Shown here: positions 1 to 11,600 of the stretch, one piece after another
Position numbering within the stretch: position 1 is the stretch's first letter
Layout: the number at the start of each line of letters is the position of its first letter
Source: Dermatemys mawii
Taxonomy: Eukaryota > Chordata > Testudines > Dermatemydidae
Assembly: GCA_007922305.1 (NCBI GenBank)
Contig: ML677373.1
Location: 14,328,016 to 14,392,015 of the forward strand
Reading direction: 5' to 3'
DNA: 64,000 nucleotides
Program-made: the position numbers and the translations under genes
The notes under the pieces: model-generated
What the model was told of the DNA's origin: nothing
The model's database searches: none
Seen by the model: the letters and a program-made list of their open reading frames with translations, nothing else

Positions 1-2038
1 GTCAGGGGTGCACTGTAACTCATAGCCAGTCAAGGGAGCAGCCCCACGCTGCTTTAACTTACACCCAGATCAGGTTCAGCTCCCAGAACAGCCCGCAATA
101 CGGAGAGTGAAAAGGTGGTTTAAAGCCATCTTTGCCCTCAGCCATGCCCTGTGCCTCCTGGAGCTGCAGCACGTAATCAGAGCCCCTGTTTATTCACCTG
201 GGGTACCTGAGGAACTCTGCTTCCTCCCTTAGGATAGGTGGTCCTTTGGTCCTAAGGACTTGTGGACATCTGCTGTCACTCCAGTATCAATAGACAGGTC
301 CCAGACATTACTTCATGTACACACGGTGTCCGTTTAAGAAAGAAAGCAGAACCTGATGAGAGCCTTTGCCCTGGTGGAGGTGAGTACCAGGGGATGCCGT
401 GCTGCTCCAGGCTGGGAAAGCTGTGACATCAAGGTCAAGGGGTCAGAATAGCTGCTGGAGGTAACACCGACCAGTTGTTTGCCCAGTAGTCTGTGGTGGT
501 GGTCAGAGATGGTATATAACTTAAAGTCCCCTTCACACAGATTCTCGCTGAACTACTCTCACCCATTCTACCAAGGTCTATGTGGCTTCACAAGGAGCTG
601 CAAAGAGGTGTGTGTTCAATTAAGCTGGGAGCCACTTTAACTGATCCCCTTCTTCCAGCTCCTCCGTGTGTAGTTAGGGGTGTGGGTGTAAGTAGCTCCA
701 GGGGAGTCTAACTTAGTGTAAAGGGATTGAAGCTAGTGTCAGGGGATCTAAATTACACATCATCAATAAATATGGCAATGTGAGCCTACGGAAGTCTGTA
801 AGAGGCTGGAACATCTCACCTTCTTAGCAGGTGTTGAGCCTGCTGGCAGAGTTAAGTTGGTCCTGCTTGACTCACTGGGGCAGGCAACTGGTTATTCCAT
901 CCTGATGGAGTACTGGTTACTCCATTCCATGATGCTGCCAGCAGAAGCCCTCTGTGGAGTGGGAGGATCTAGGCTGTGGGCTGAGAAGTTCCAAGGGAGG
1001 AACCCCAGGCATGCCATGCTGAGAGAGAAGGCTTAAACAGCTCTTTATTATGCTGTTGTTAATTTCTTTGTTTTAAAGCCAAACACCCAGGGAATGGGTA
1101 CACTTTTGACTCTACACAGTAAGTGGGAGAAACACCTGGGTACAGTGACTGAGTACATTCAATGGTATCTAAATTGGTGTTACATATGCATTGAGGGGAC
1201 CAAAGGAAAGTATTACACCAACTTAGACTCCTCTAGACTTAGCTTGCTCTTGAATTTGGCCCTTTGTGTTCCCTTTCTCCCATCCCCCAATCACACTCCT
1301 CCAGGAAAGGCCTGTTGCTTAAAGAAGCAAGAGTCTCGTTCTTTCCAAGGGTCAGCTGCTATATAGCCATCTGGAATTAGTGCCCTGATACACGTTCATG
1401 CAGCAATGTCATGGCTTGTCCTAGGGGACGCCTTGCATTTTTAAGCTGCAGGGCCCAAAGCAGCATTACAGTTCATTCATACAATGATTACATAGACTTT
1501 TAGAAACAGTCTTTGGGAAATGTAATACCATATGATAAATCCTGCATCAACGTACAGCCATCTGGCATGCTAAATAGCTCTTGTTCCTTTGTTCAGCGTA
1601 GCATTCTTTAGCAAGCACACTCAAACTGGGTTAGTTTCTAGCTAAAGATGGAGCTAAACTAGAGTCTTGAATCCAAACATGTTTTGACACTGGGGGTAAA
1701 AGAGAGCTTGAAATCCGAACCTGGCAATAGGTGTAAGTTGCAAGTGGCTGCTCTCTTTACAATGAACCAAACCCCCAAATCCAGCTGAGCTCCCCTAAAC
1801 TTTGTGCAAACTGCATTCAAATTGTGTGTCTTGCACACTTGCCTGTTTATACTGAGAAAAATTTGCTAACACATGGCCGCCCTAGAGAAGGAGTTGGGAG
1901 TCAGCGACGCACCTGCTTTTCAAGCCAACTGTTCAGTTCTCACGTCGTGCATAAGGCTGGTGCTATGACAAAATGTTTCAGATCAGTTAGGTGTTAACAG
2001 CTCATTATGTGTCTTTTTTTTTTTCTTCTTCCGGACAG
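1..2038 (+). other. CACNA1G: Intron (3' part) before repeat III S1
   Basis: No coding exon, RNA gene or clear mobile element recognised. The sequence looks like decayed intron. A polypyrimidine tract precedes the acceptor at 2037-2038. Confidence 0.7.
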
Positions 2039-2162
2039 ATTCCGTCTGATGTGCAATAAAATCATCACTCACAAGATGTTTGATCACATCGTCTTGGTTA
2101 TTATTTTCCTGAACTGCATTACCATTGCCATGGAACGGCCCAAAATTGAGCCCCACAGTGCT
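2039..2162 (+). CDS. CACNA1G: CACNA1G exon E1: repeat III S1
   Basis: The exon begins with the third base of a split arginine codon after a T-rich tract and an AG at 2037-2038, and ends in phase 0 before GTAAGT. It encodes [16 protein letters not shown] followed by the S1 helix ([15 protein letters not shown]) and [10 protein letters not shown], the start of the S1-S2 loop. The upstream coding exon that supplies the first two bases of the split codon is not in the window. Confidence 0.95.
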
Positions 2163-5100
2163 GTAAGTATCCAAGCTGTGCATTCATTGTGGAGCAACCA
2201 ATGCTCAAGTCACACTGGACTCTCTCTCTCTCTCTCTCTCTCTCTTTCATACTGTTCAGAGAGAGGAGGACAGATCTGCATAGCTATATTGAAGTCATTG
2301 TAATTACGCTGATTTACACCCGCTGAGGATCTGGCCCTGAATTCCAGATCAGAAATCAGATCCTTAGGGGCCATGCGGCTGCTTTGTGCAGCATTGACGC
2401 AGTGCTTGGACCACATATCCTGTCTAACTGGCCCAGAGAGAATCCCCCAGTGAATATAGCGCCAACATGGGGGCTATATACCATCCACCCTCCCTGTTCC
2501 TCACGGTGTGTGGGACGTGCATATGGCTAGATAAAAGGGAGCACCACACATATGGACGTCCCCTGCACCTCCCTGGTCCTGCTGTATGTTTTAGCAATTT
2601 GAGATCATTAGAGGGCAGCCCTCAGGCTCCAACACAGCACAGTGGAAAAAGCCATGCACAGAGCATCACCAGCATCAGGGCAGTGCATGGGAGGGCATTA
2701 AGCCATCTCTGCGTGCTGCTTGTGCCTTGCACTCTGAACATCATGGCTGTATTCAGGGATCTGGCCCCAGCTGTTTATAATTTGCCACTCATGGTTTATT
2801 TAAAAGAAAATCAATCCTGCCTACATGGCATTCATTTCAGCAATAAACGTACCTTTCCAGCACATGCTGAAGTGAACTTTCCATGATGCTGCCAACAGAG
2901 AGGGATTCTTTCAGGCATTCAATCCTCTGCCCTCATCAAAGTTTCTTTCATCTGATTCTGAAACATACAAGAACAGCACTCATGTGCTGGGAAAGACATC
3001 AAGGCTTCCACTTTTAAGATCCCATCTCCCCAGCCGCAATCAGACTGTTTTACTACATGATATAACCAGGACATCTGTCTCCATTTTCTTCTCTGATAAA
3101 CATTCAAACACTTCTACTCTCTCAGCGCAATGTTAGCTCTTTCCATCTGTTCTGCTTCGGCGTATGGGTGGTGGGAAGGGATAGGGGGAAGCTGTTCATT
3201 TTGTACTTTTCTGGCCTCTTTGTCGATCATCTTTGTTGTGACATAAGCAAATTGAATGGATACAAGCACTGTAATTCCATTTTCCCGAACCATTTGTTTT
3301 AATAAATTGCATTAATGATTTTTCAAACCAGACCCTCATAACATCAACTCCTATCAGTCAGATGGGCAGAAGCATCCACTTGCTCTTTTATTTTTGTATT
3401 GATTGCGGCTGAGAGGTACACTATGCTGCCTCTGACATATTGCAAAAGACTGTTCATATTGCAACAATATAAATCCCTGTTCCCTCAGTGCACAAGTGCT
3501 CTGCTGTTTATTGTTTGTGGATCTTTAGGCTGAGATCTTAAAACTAAGGTCCTTTGTTCTCTTTGTGCACATTAAAGATCCCCCTAGCACTCCTCCTCAG
3601 AGAATAAGTGTGCCGCACTCTCCGTAAGCCAAATTTTTTTCCTTCGCTGTTGTGCAATAAGTAACTGTCCTCCCCCCCCAGAGATGGCTGCATTTCATTG
3701 CATGTATACAGTAGCAAAGTGCTTTGGAGTCTTTCTATAGAAATGTAAACTCCCATTATCATTTTGTCCTCTGTCAATATGTGAGTCTGGTGGGTTTTCT
3801 GAGGATAGAGCTGGGGAAAGATGCTGGATTGGTAGCCCTGGATAGTGAGGCCTCTGTATCCACAGGGTGAGTACAGCATGGACAGTCGCTCCAATGTAGA
3901 CTTCCTCACAGTTCCCCAGCCCTGTCTTGGAGGGGCCCACCATTAGGGCAAGTGGTAATCAGTCTTCACAACCCATTCTGTCCCTGACCTCTTCCGAGTC
4001 TTGCAAGGTTGCCAGGGGTGGTGGTGATGGCTTTTGTGATCCCATGGGAACTGGACTTAGGGCACCAACCAGCCAGCAGAGGATAACAGCTCTTGGTCAC
4101 TTCCAGTGTGGGCTGGATCCGAAACAATGAACTTGGACGGGGAAGCATGACCTGTTTTGGGTGCAATATTGTGACAAAGGCTCTAGCATTCTACAGAAGG
4201 CTCAAGGAGCTCAGTCTGTTAAGGGGTGAAGGAATGCTCTCAAATGTATGGGCCCTATCCTCAATGGATTTTCACATTCTGAATGGCTCTTCGGTTCCAT
4301 GTTGAGTCCCCTTAGAGCCCTGTCCAGAAACCCTTGCACAGAGAGGTCTTTTGTTTGCATGGATGTTCGGGGAAAGGCTGGTGCGCAGTTGGGTTTTTTA
4401 TGGTGACCTGGATCCACATGCAAATAAGGGTATTCGTTATCCACTCCGTGCTATTGGTTGTTCTCCAGTTTAAAAGCCATCTGAACTGGGCCTCTGGGAC
4501 GTTGCGCCAATCAAGGTGCAGGGTGGCCCTGGGTGAGGACAAGAGTGGGAGCAGCAAAGATGGGGAGGAAAGGCAGGGTCCCTAGTGCTGTTTGAAAAGG
4601 GAGAAGTGAGGGGATTGGTTGGGAGCCTGGATTGGAGGAGCCCAAGGTGTGGGACTTGGGAGATGAGGACAGCGGAGCTGCCAGTGGTGAGGGACTCTGC
4701 TCTTGCCAGGACTTGGAGGAGATTTCTGAGATGCAGAAGTGGATGTGGAAGGGAAGAGAGCTCAGGGGCAGAGAGGCAGATGTGAGAACCATCAGCCTGG
4801 GGACAGTAACCATAGGAGCCACTGAGGTCACTCAGGGCTCAAGGTGAGCAGGACAGAAGACAGAAAGCAGAAGGCGGGGAGGACCCAAGGGAGGCACCGC
4901 AGGAGACGCAGAAGGAGTGGCGAGAGCGAGACAGGACAGGCCTGGGCACACAGCCCTGTTCCAGCTGACAGAGCTCTTGCCTGGAAACACAAATAGTTAT
5001 TTTAGCTTCACTTGTTTCAAATGATTGTACTTTGCCTTCCAGAGCCATGGATTTTCTCACTGCCTAGAGCCAGTTCTCTCCCTGTCCCAGTTAGAGTCGG

Positions 5101-5658
5101 CCAATCAGAGCAGGGAAGGGAGACTCTCCACAGCAGGCCTTCCTGTGCCGGAGAGTAGGGGATGCGGCACATGGAGACTGCACTTCCAAATCGCTGCACA
5201 CTTGCCAAAGAGAAGTGTAATAGTCTGACTCTTTTCTACCTGCTATTACCATTTTATCTGCACTGCCTAACCCGGGTGCTTATCCGCTCCTGCAGACGCT
5301 CAGCCCCGCCGCACATTTGCTGACCTTTTGTGCAGCACTCTCTTGAGGAACGGGGATGTTTTCTATCATGGCTCATGTAGTCACAGCAGGGGTCTCTAAG
5401 ACTTGATTAATTACGGACACCAGGACGGAAACAATCTACTTAGTGATCCCCGTGTCGCTCTCGGTAAATCATGGCCAGGCGAGTGAGAGTTTCCATGGTG
5501 TTTTCTCGTAGTTAAATTGCAGCTGGTTTTTAGAGAGCTGCGTTTCTTAGAGAACTGCTTGTTAGGGAGCAGAAATAAATCCAGCATCCCTAGTAATGTC
5601 GCTATAATGTTACAGTGAGATGTTTTAGTCCCCGTGCAAGTGTGTGTGCGTGCGTGCG

Positions 5659-5689
<31 letters not shown>

Positions 5690-8600
5690 TGTTTCTGTCT
5701 TACTCCCCCCGCACCCCAACTCTCCATCTCACAGTACAAACAAGCAGAGATTATATAGGGATTAGGGGAAAGTGTAATTTATTTAATGACCATCATTAAA
5801 AAGAAAGGTTTCTGCTGGTTATAGATAGGGAATTAGTGCATGGCTCTCATCTGTAATCACTAGCTACTTACCCAGAAGGAAAGCATGATTTAGTGGTTAG
5901 ACCATGGGATGGGGTTAGAGCATGGGAAGACTGCTGGATTCTGTTCCTAGATCTGCCATGGTCTTGGGCAAGTGACTTAAACTCTTTGGGGGCAGATCCT
6001 CAGCTGGTATAAATGGCCGTAGTTTCATTGACTTAATTGAAAACATGGAGACATTCCAGAAGACTGGAAAAGGGTAAATACTGTGCCCATCTATAAAAAG
6101 AGAAATAAGGAAAATCTGGAGAACTGCAGACCAGTTAGCTTAATTTCTATACCTGGAAAGATAATGGAGCAAATAATTAAGAAACCAATTTGCAAACACT
6201 TAGAAGATAATAAGGTGATAAGTAACAGTCAGCATGGATTTGTCAAAAACAAATTGTGTCAGACCAACCTGATAGCTTTCCTTGACAGGGTAACAAGCCC
6301 TGTGGATGGGGGAGAAGCAGTAGTTGTGGTATATCTTGACTTTAGTAGGGCTTTTGATACTGTCTCACATGACCTTCTCTAAACAAACTAGGAAAATGCA
6401 ACCTAGATGGAGCTACTATAAGGTGGGTGCAAAACTGGTTGGAAAACCATTCCCAGAGAGTAATTATCTGTGGTTCCCAGTCATGCTGGAAGACCAAACC
6501 GCAGGGATTGGTTCTGGGTCCAGTTCTGTTCAATATCTTCATCAGTGATTTAGGTAATGGTATAGAGAGTACACTTATAAAGTTTGTGGATGACACCAAG
6601 CTGGGAGGGGCTGCAAGTGGTTTGGAGGATAGGATTAAAATTCAAAACGATCTGGATAAACTGGAGAAATGGTCTGAAGTAAATAGGATGAAATTCAGTA
6701 AGGACAAATGCAAAGTACCCACTTAGGAAGGAACAGTCAGTTGCACACACACAACATGAGAAATGACTGCCTTGGAAGGAGTACTGCAGAAAGGAATCAG
6801 GGGGTCATAGTGGATCACAAGCTAAATATGAGTCAACAGTGTAACACTGTTGCAAAAAAAGCAAACATCATTCTGGGATGTATTAGCAGGAGTACTGTAA
6901 GCAAAACACAAGAAGTAATCCTTCCGCTCTACTCCATGCTGATTAGGCCTCAGCAGTAGTATTGTGTCCAGTTCTGGGTGCCATATTTCAGGAAAGATGT
7001 GGACAAATTGGAGAAAGTCCAGAGAAGAGCAACAAAAATGATTAAAGGTCTAGAAAACATGACCTATGAGGGAAGACTGAAAAAATTGGGTTTGTGTAGT
7101 CTGGAAAAGAGAAGGCTGAAAGGGGGCATAACTGTTTTCAAGTACATAAAAGGTTGTTACAAGGAGGAGGGAGATAAATTGTTCTTCTTAACCTCGGAGG
7201 ATAGGACAAGAAACAGTGGGCTTAAATTGCAGCAAGGGCTGTTTAGGTTGGACATTAGGAAAAGCCTTCTAACTGCCCGAGTAATTAAGCAGTGAAATAC
7301 ATTGCCTAGGGAGATGGTAGAATCTCCATCATTGGGGATTTTTAAGAGCAGGTTAGACAAACATCTGTCAGGGATGGTCTAGATAATACTTAGTCCTGCC
7401 TTGAGTGCAGGGGAGTAGACTAGATGACCTATTGAGGTCCCTTCCAGTTCTATGATTCTGTGGCAGTTTACACCAGCAGAGGCATGGTTTCTCTGTGCCT
7501 CAGATTGCCTTTCTGTATAGTGGGTATCCAACTTACTTTACAAGAGTCATTAATCCCCACAACAACCATGTGAAGTATTTTGAGATTCACAGGCAAAGGG
7601 TTGTGAGGACGCCCACTATGTCTCATTCATAAGGAAACTCTCCTTACATCTGTCAAGCACCTCCATGCATGGATGGATAAAGGAATGGCACAGAACCTGG
7701 GAAAGTGTGAAATGGCCAATGAATACGTAGAAAGAATGGCTTAGATTTGAGAGAGAAGGCATGTGCATTTCAATTGCACCCTTTGCTTATTTCCCCAGTC
7801 ACCTGTGGTGAAGGAAGCAGCATCCTAGAGAAAGCTGGCAGCTGTCCATGGTACTGACATACACAAAGGAGCATAGGAAAAGAGATCTATAAACAAGTGA
7901 AATGTTATCATGTAAATGTTTGGACATCTTCTTCAGAGGCAAACATTCCAAGACTTATTTCAGCAAAAAATCAGGAAAACATTAAGCAACCACCCAAATA
8001 TATATCCCGAGAGAGAGAGAGATTTGGAGAGCAGACTATAAAACCTTGTCTTGCGTTTTCTTTTTTTTTTTTTTTTATAGGAACGAATTTTCCTAACGCT
8101 GTCCAACTACATCTTCACAGTAATCTTCCTGGCTGAGATGACCGTTAAGGTAAATGAAGCCAATGCATAAGCCTATCTGTGCTGCATTAGCACCATTTTA
8201 TGACTCTAAAGCTCTGTGCCCATTTTTCCAGAGATCATCATGCCTTAATCTGCTCTGTTACTTGGGAAGGACGAATAAACATTTTCCCCCTTCTTGAGTA
8301 ATAACCCAATAAATACCAGGCACTTTATTCTTGGTGCATTTTGCACCACCATCATTCCATTGACGTCATTCCTGATTTATAGCATTATAGATGAGATGAG
8401 AGGCCTCAAATCAGCAGTCCATCCCTTTTCAATAGAGCACTTAAGCGCATGCTTTACTTCAGCCATGTAGATAAGTCCCATTGACTTCCATGACCTAAAG
8501 ATAAGTTTACACTTAAATGCTTTTGCTGAAGAGGCAGTGTTACCTCGTGGTTAATGTACTGGATTGAGACTCAGGACCCCGGAATTCTATTCCTATCTCT

Positions 8601-11600
8601 GCCTGCCACTGGCTGTTGGGTGACCTTGGGCTTGTCATTTCACCTCCCTCAGTTTTCCCATCTGTAAAATGTGGATAATGATACTGACCCCCTGGGTGAA
8701 GTGCGTTGAGATCTACTAATGAAAAGTGCTGTATTAGAGCTGTGTGGTGGTGGTGGTTGTTATTTTATTAAATGTGTGCTTAAATGCTTTGCTGAATTAG
8801 AGCCAGAATCAGGCCCAAAGATTGGCAAGACTTTTCCTGTATGATGTTCTCAGAATTCACAGCATCTCAGAACTATTCCCCTCTCATTTGGAAACTTCCC
8901 TGTCTTCTGTATTTGCAAACCTGGTGGAAAACAATAGTCTATAGTCAGGACCTCGAAACCACTTCTCTCCCCCAATAGCCCAAATAATCATGTGATCAGC
9001 TCTCCTGTGCAACAGCTATACATTAATAGAATCATTTTTGCACAACTAGGTTTAGCTGCATTAAAAATACATCAGCTGTTAAGGGACAATCTGCAAGGTT
9101 TTTTGCAGAGTTATTTTTACAGTCCTTACGGTATGACACTTTACAGAATTGTCTAATTAGGTTTCTATACTGGGAAGCAAATGGACTCGCAATCACTTAT
9201 CTGTGAATAATGTATTAGCTGCAAGTCGCTAACTGGAAGAAACATACTGGCTGAATTAGTCATAACTTGTTGCCGTTTGGGCAGGTGGTGGCGCTTGGCT
9301 TGTGCTTTGGGGAGAAGGCCTACCTGAAGAGCAGTTGGAATGTGCTCGATGGAGTGCTGGTTCTCATCTCGGTCATTGACATCCTGGTTTCAATGGTATC
9401 GGAGAGTGGCACTAAAATTCTTGGAATGCTGAGGGTCTTGAGGCTGCTGCGAACGCTCAGGCCACTAAGGTAAGCAGCGATTTGGGGCTAGATAAGATAG
9501 AAAAGGGGTGCAGGTTGGCTGTGCAATCTTCTGGCTGGGGATGGTTCCCTGAATCTCTCCGTGCAAAGGAACGGAACTGTTTTCTGGAGTGCCATGGAAG
9601 GGCCCAGTGAAACAGAAAACGCTGGATTTGCTGCCCAGTCACACCCCCAGCTCTGTGCACAACCTGGCATTGCCTTTGCAACAAACTCCCAGCCTGATTC
9701 TGAGACATGACATCCTCAGGTCCTGTTGAACTCAAGGGGAGCTCCAGGCACTCAACACATCCCAAGGTTGGACTTAACTGTGTAGCAAACCGATCAATGC
9801 CCCCTTTGCTCATTAAGGCACACGTCCCCTGCTGTTTGTGCTCTCATTTGCTCTGTGTGAAGTGTTTCTTAACAGCTCCTTTCCCCTCTCCCTTCAGGCA
9901 ATCAATGGCTTTTGTAACTAAGAATAAAATTATTTGCAGGTGGCAGTGAATTTTTAAAGATTCAGAGACCAAACTGTTGCTTAACCTAAAATGTGAAGAT
10001 TTTTTTTCCTTCAAAATCTCCATTAATTTCAGTCTGATACTAATTGTAAGAATGGGCAGATGAGATGAGAACACTGGTCCCCCAGTCGGGTTTCCTGTCA
10101 GACAGTGGCCAGTATGGGATGCTTTACGGACAGGAACAAGATATCTTTTAATGGACAATTGTGCAATAACTGCCAATGGAGGAAGTTTCTTCCTGACCCC
10201 AAGCAAACAGAACTTGGCCTATGCCCTGAAGCATGAGGGTTTATATCCTTAATAAATATGATAACCTATAATATAATTGGGGATTTTCTTGTTATGCTGG
10301 AACTAACAAGCATATCATCCCCACAGTCTCTTTACACACATGTTGTATCACACTCCCCTTCCCTTCATCTGGTGTTTTTCTTTTGGGGTAGGGGTTTATC
10401 TCTTTCTGTGCATTTATGCAGGGCCTAGCACAATATGGCCTCATTCTGACTGGGCAGAATATTAGCTACTGAAATATGAATAATAATAATAATAAAAAAG
10501 TCACACCATCTGTATATTTCATACTCTCCTCTGAAAGAAAGAATGTAAACATAGGCTTTGTCTACATGCCCTGTTAGAGCTGGATCAAAAATCCATGACG
10601 ATGAGCCCTTCAGTGGGTAAAAAACTAGATGCTGAGCAAATAATTAGCAACTTTGCCATATTTGTCACAAACTGCGTGGCCTTTATGTCTTTTGCCATGT
10701 ATGTGCTCAGAAGCCCCCAGATTACATGCACACAGGTCATTAAATATTCAGATTTTGAACTCTACTGGTGAGTTTTGATTGGACAGCTATGTTGCATGGT
10801 ATATGTCTGTTCCCTGACTGGGTGATCGCAACCCTGACAATCAAGTTTCCGAGATGAATACTTGTGGTGGCGGGTTCAGGTTTGGCTTTCTTCAGGTGTT
10901 TCCCAGTGTTCCCTTATCGTTTGCTGATTCTGTGAACATTCCTGACAGCATGCTTGCTTGTTGGACTTTTCCACAGACAGCCACAGGTCAAAAAGGGCAC
11001 AAGCACCATTAAAATAGATCCATTTAAAGCAAAAGTGACAGAGAGTCCTGTGGCACCTTAAAGACTAACTAAAGTATTAGAGCATAAGCTTTCGTGTGCT
11101 AATACCCACTTTGTCGGATGCATGCAGTGGAAGTATCCAGGGGCAGGTATAAATAGGTAGGCAAGAACCAGGTTAAAGATAACAGGGTGGGTCCAGTGAG
11201 GCTGAACCAGCTGTTATCTCTAATCAGGGAGGGTGAGGTATTCCTCTAGCAGCTGAACTGTAGGTGTGAACAGCGAGAGAAGAGAAACTGCTAGCCATTC
11301 AAAAACTGCTAACTGCTAGTTAGCTAGCCATTCAAAATCTCTATTCAGTCCCAAACTGATTGTGTCAAATTTGCAAATGAATTGCAGCTCTGCAGTTTCT
11401 CTTTGCAGTCTGGTCTTAAAGTTTTTTTGCTGCAAAATGCTGACCTTTAAGTCTTTCATGGTGTGTGCAGGGAGATTGAAGTGTTCTCCTACAGGTTTTT
11501 GTATATTGCCATTCCTGATATCTGATTTGTGTCCATTTATCCTTTTTCATAGGGACTGTCCAGTTTGACCAATGTACATAGCAGAGGGGCGTTGCTGGCA

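Larger units (their letters stand above)
2163..8080 (+). other. CACNA1G: Intron 1 (5.9 kb)
   Basis: Contains a (TC)n run just after the exon, a palindrome-family fragment near 2300-2340, an alternating GT/GC/CA tract at 5640-5687, and the nested MIR / palindrome / CR1 insertion at 5885-7620. About 2350-5600 and 7620-8060 show nothing I can name. Confidence 0.7.
8150..9284 (+). other. CACNA1G: Intron 2 (1.1 kb)
   Basis: Carries a TTAAGC-type palindrome relic (8435-8535) directly followed by a MIR-type SINE (8535-8770). The remainder is unassigned. Confidence 0.7.

Noticed and set aside
1094..1366. 90-codon open frame upstream of the first exon
   Set aside because: No similarity to the Cav3 II-III linker and no acceptor/donor pair in a matching phase.
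2467..2886. 139-codon open frame in intron 1
   Set aside because: No domain, no conserved splice context and no similarity I recognise.
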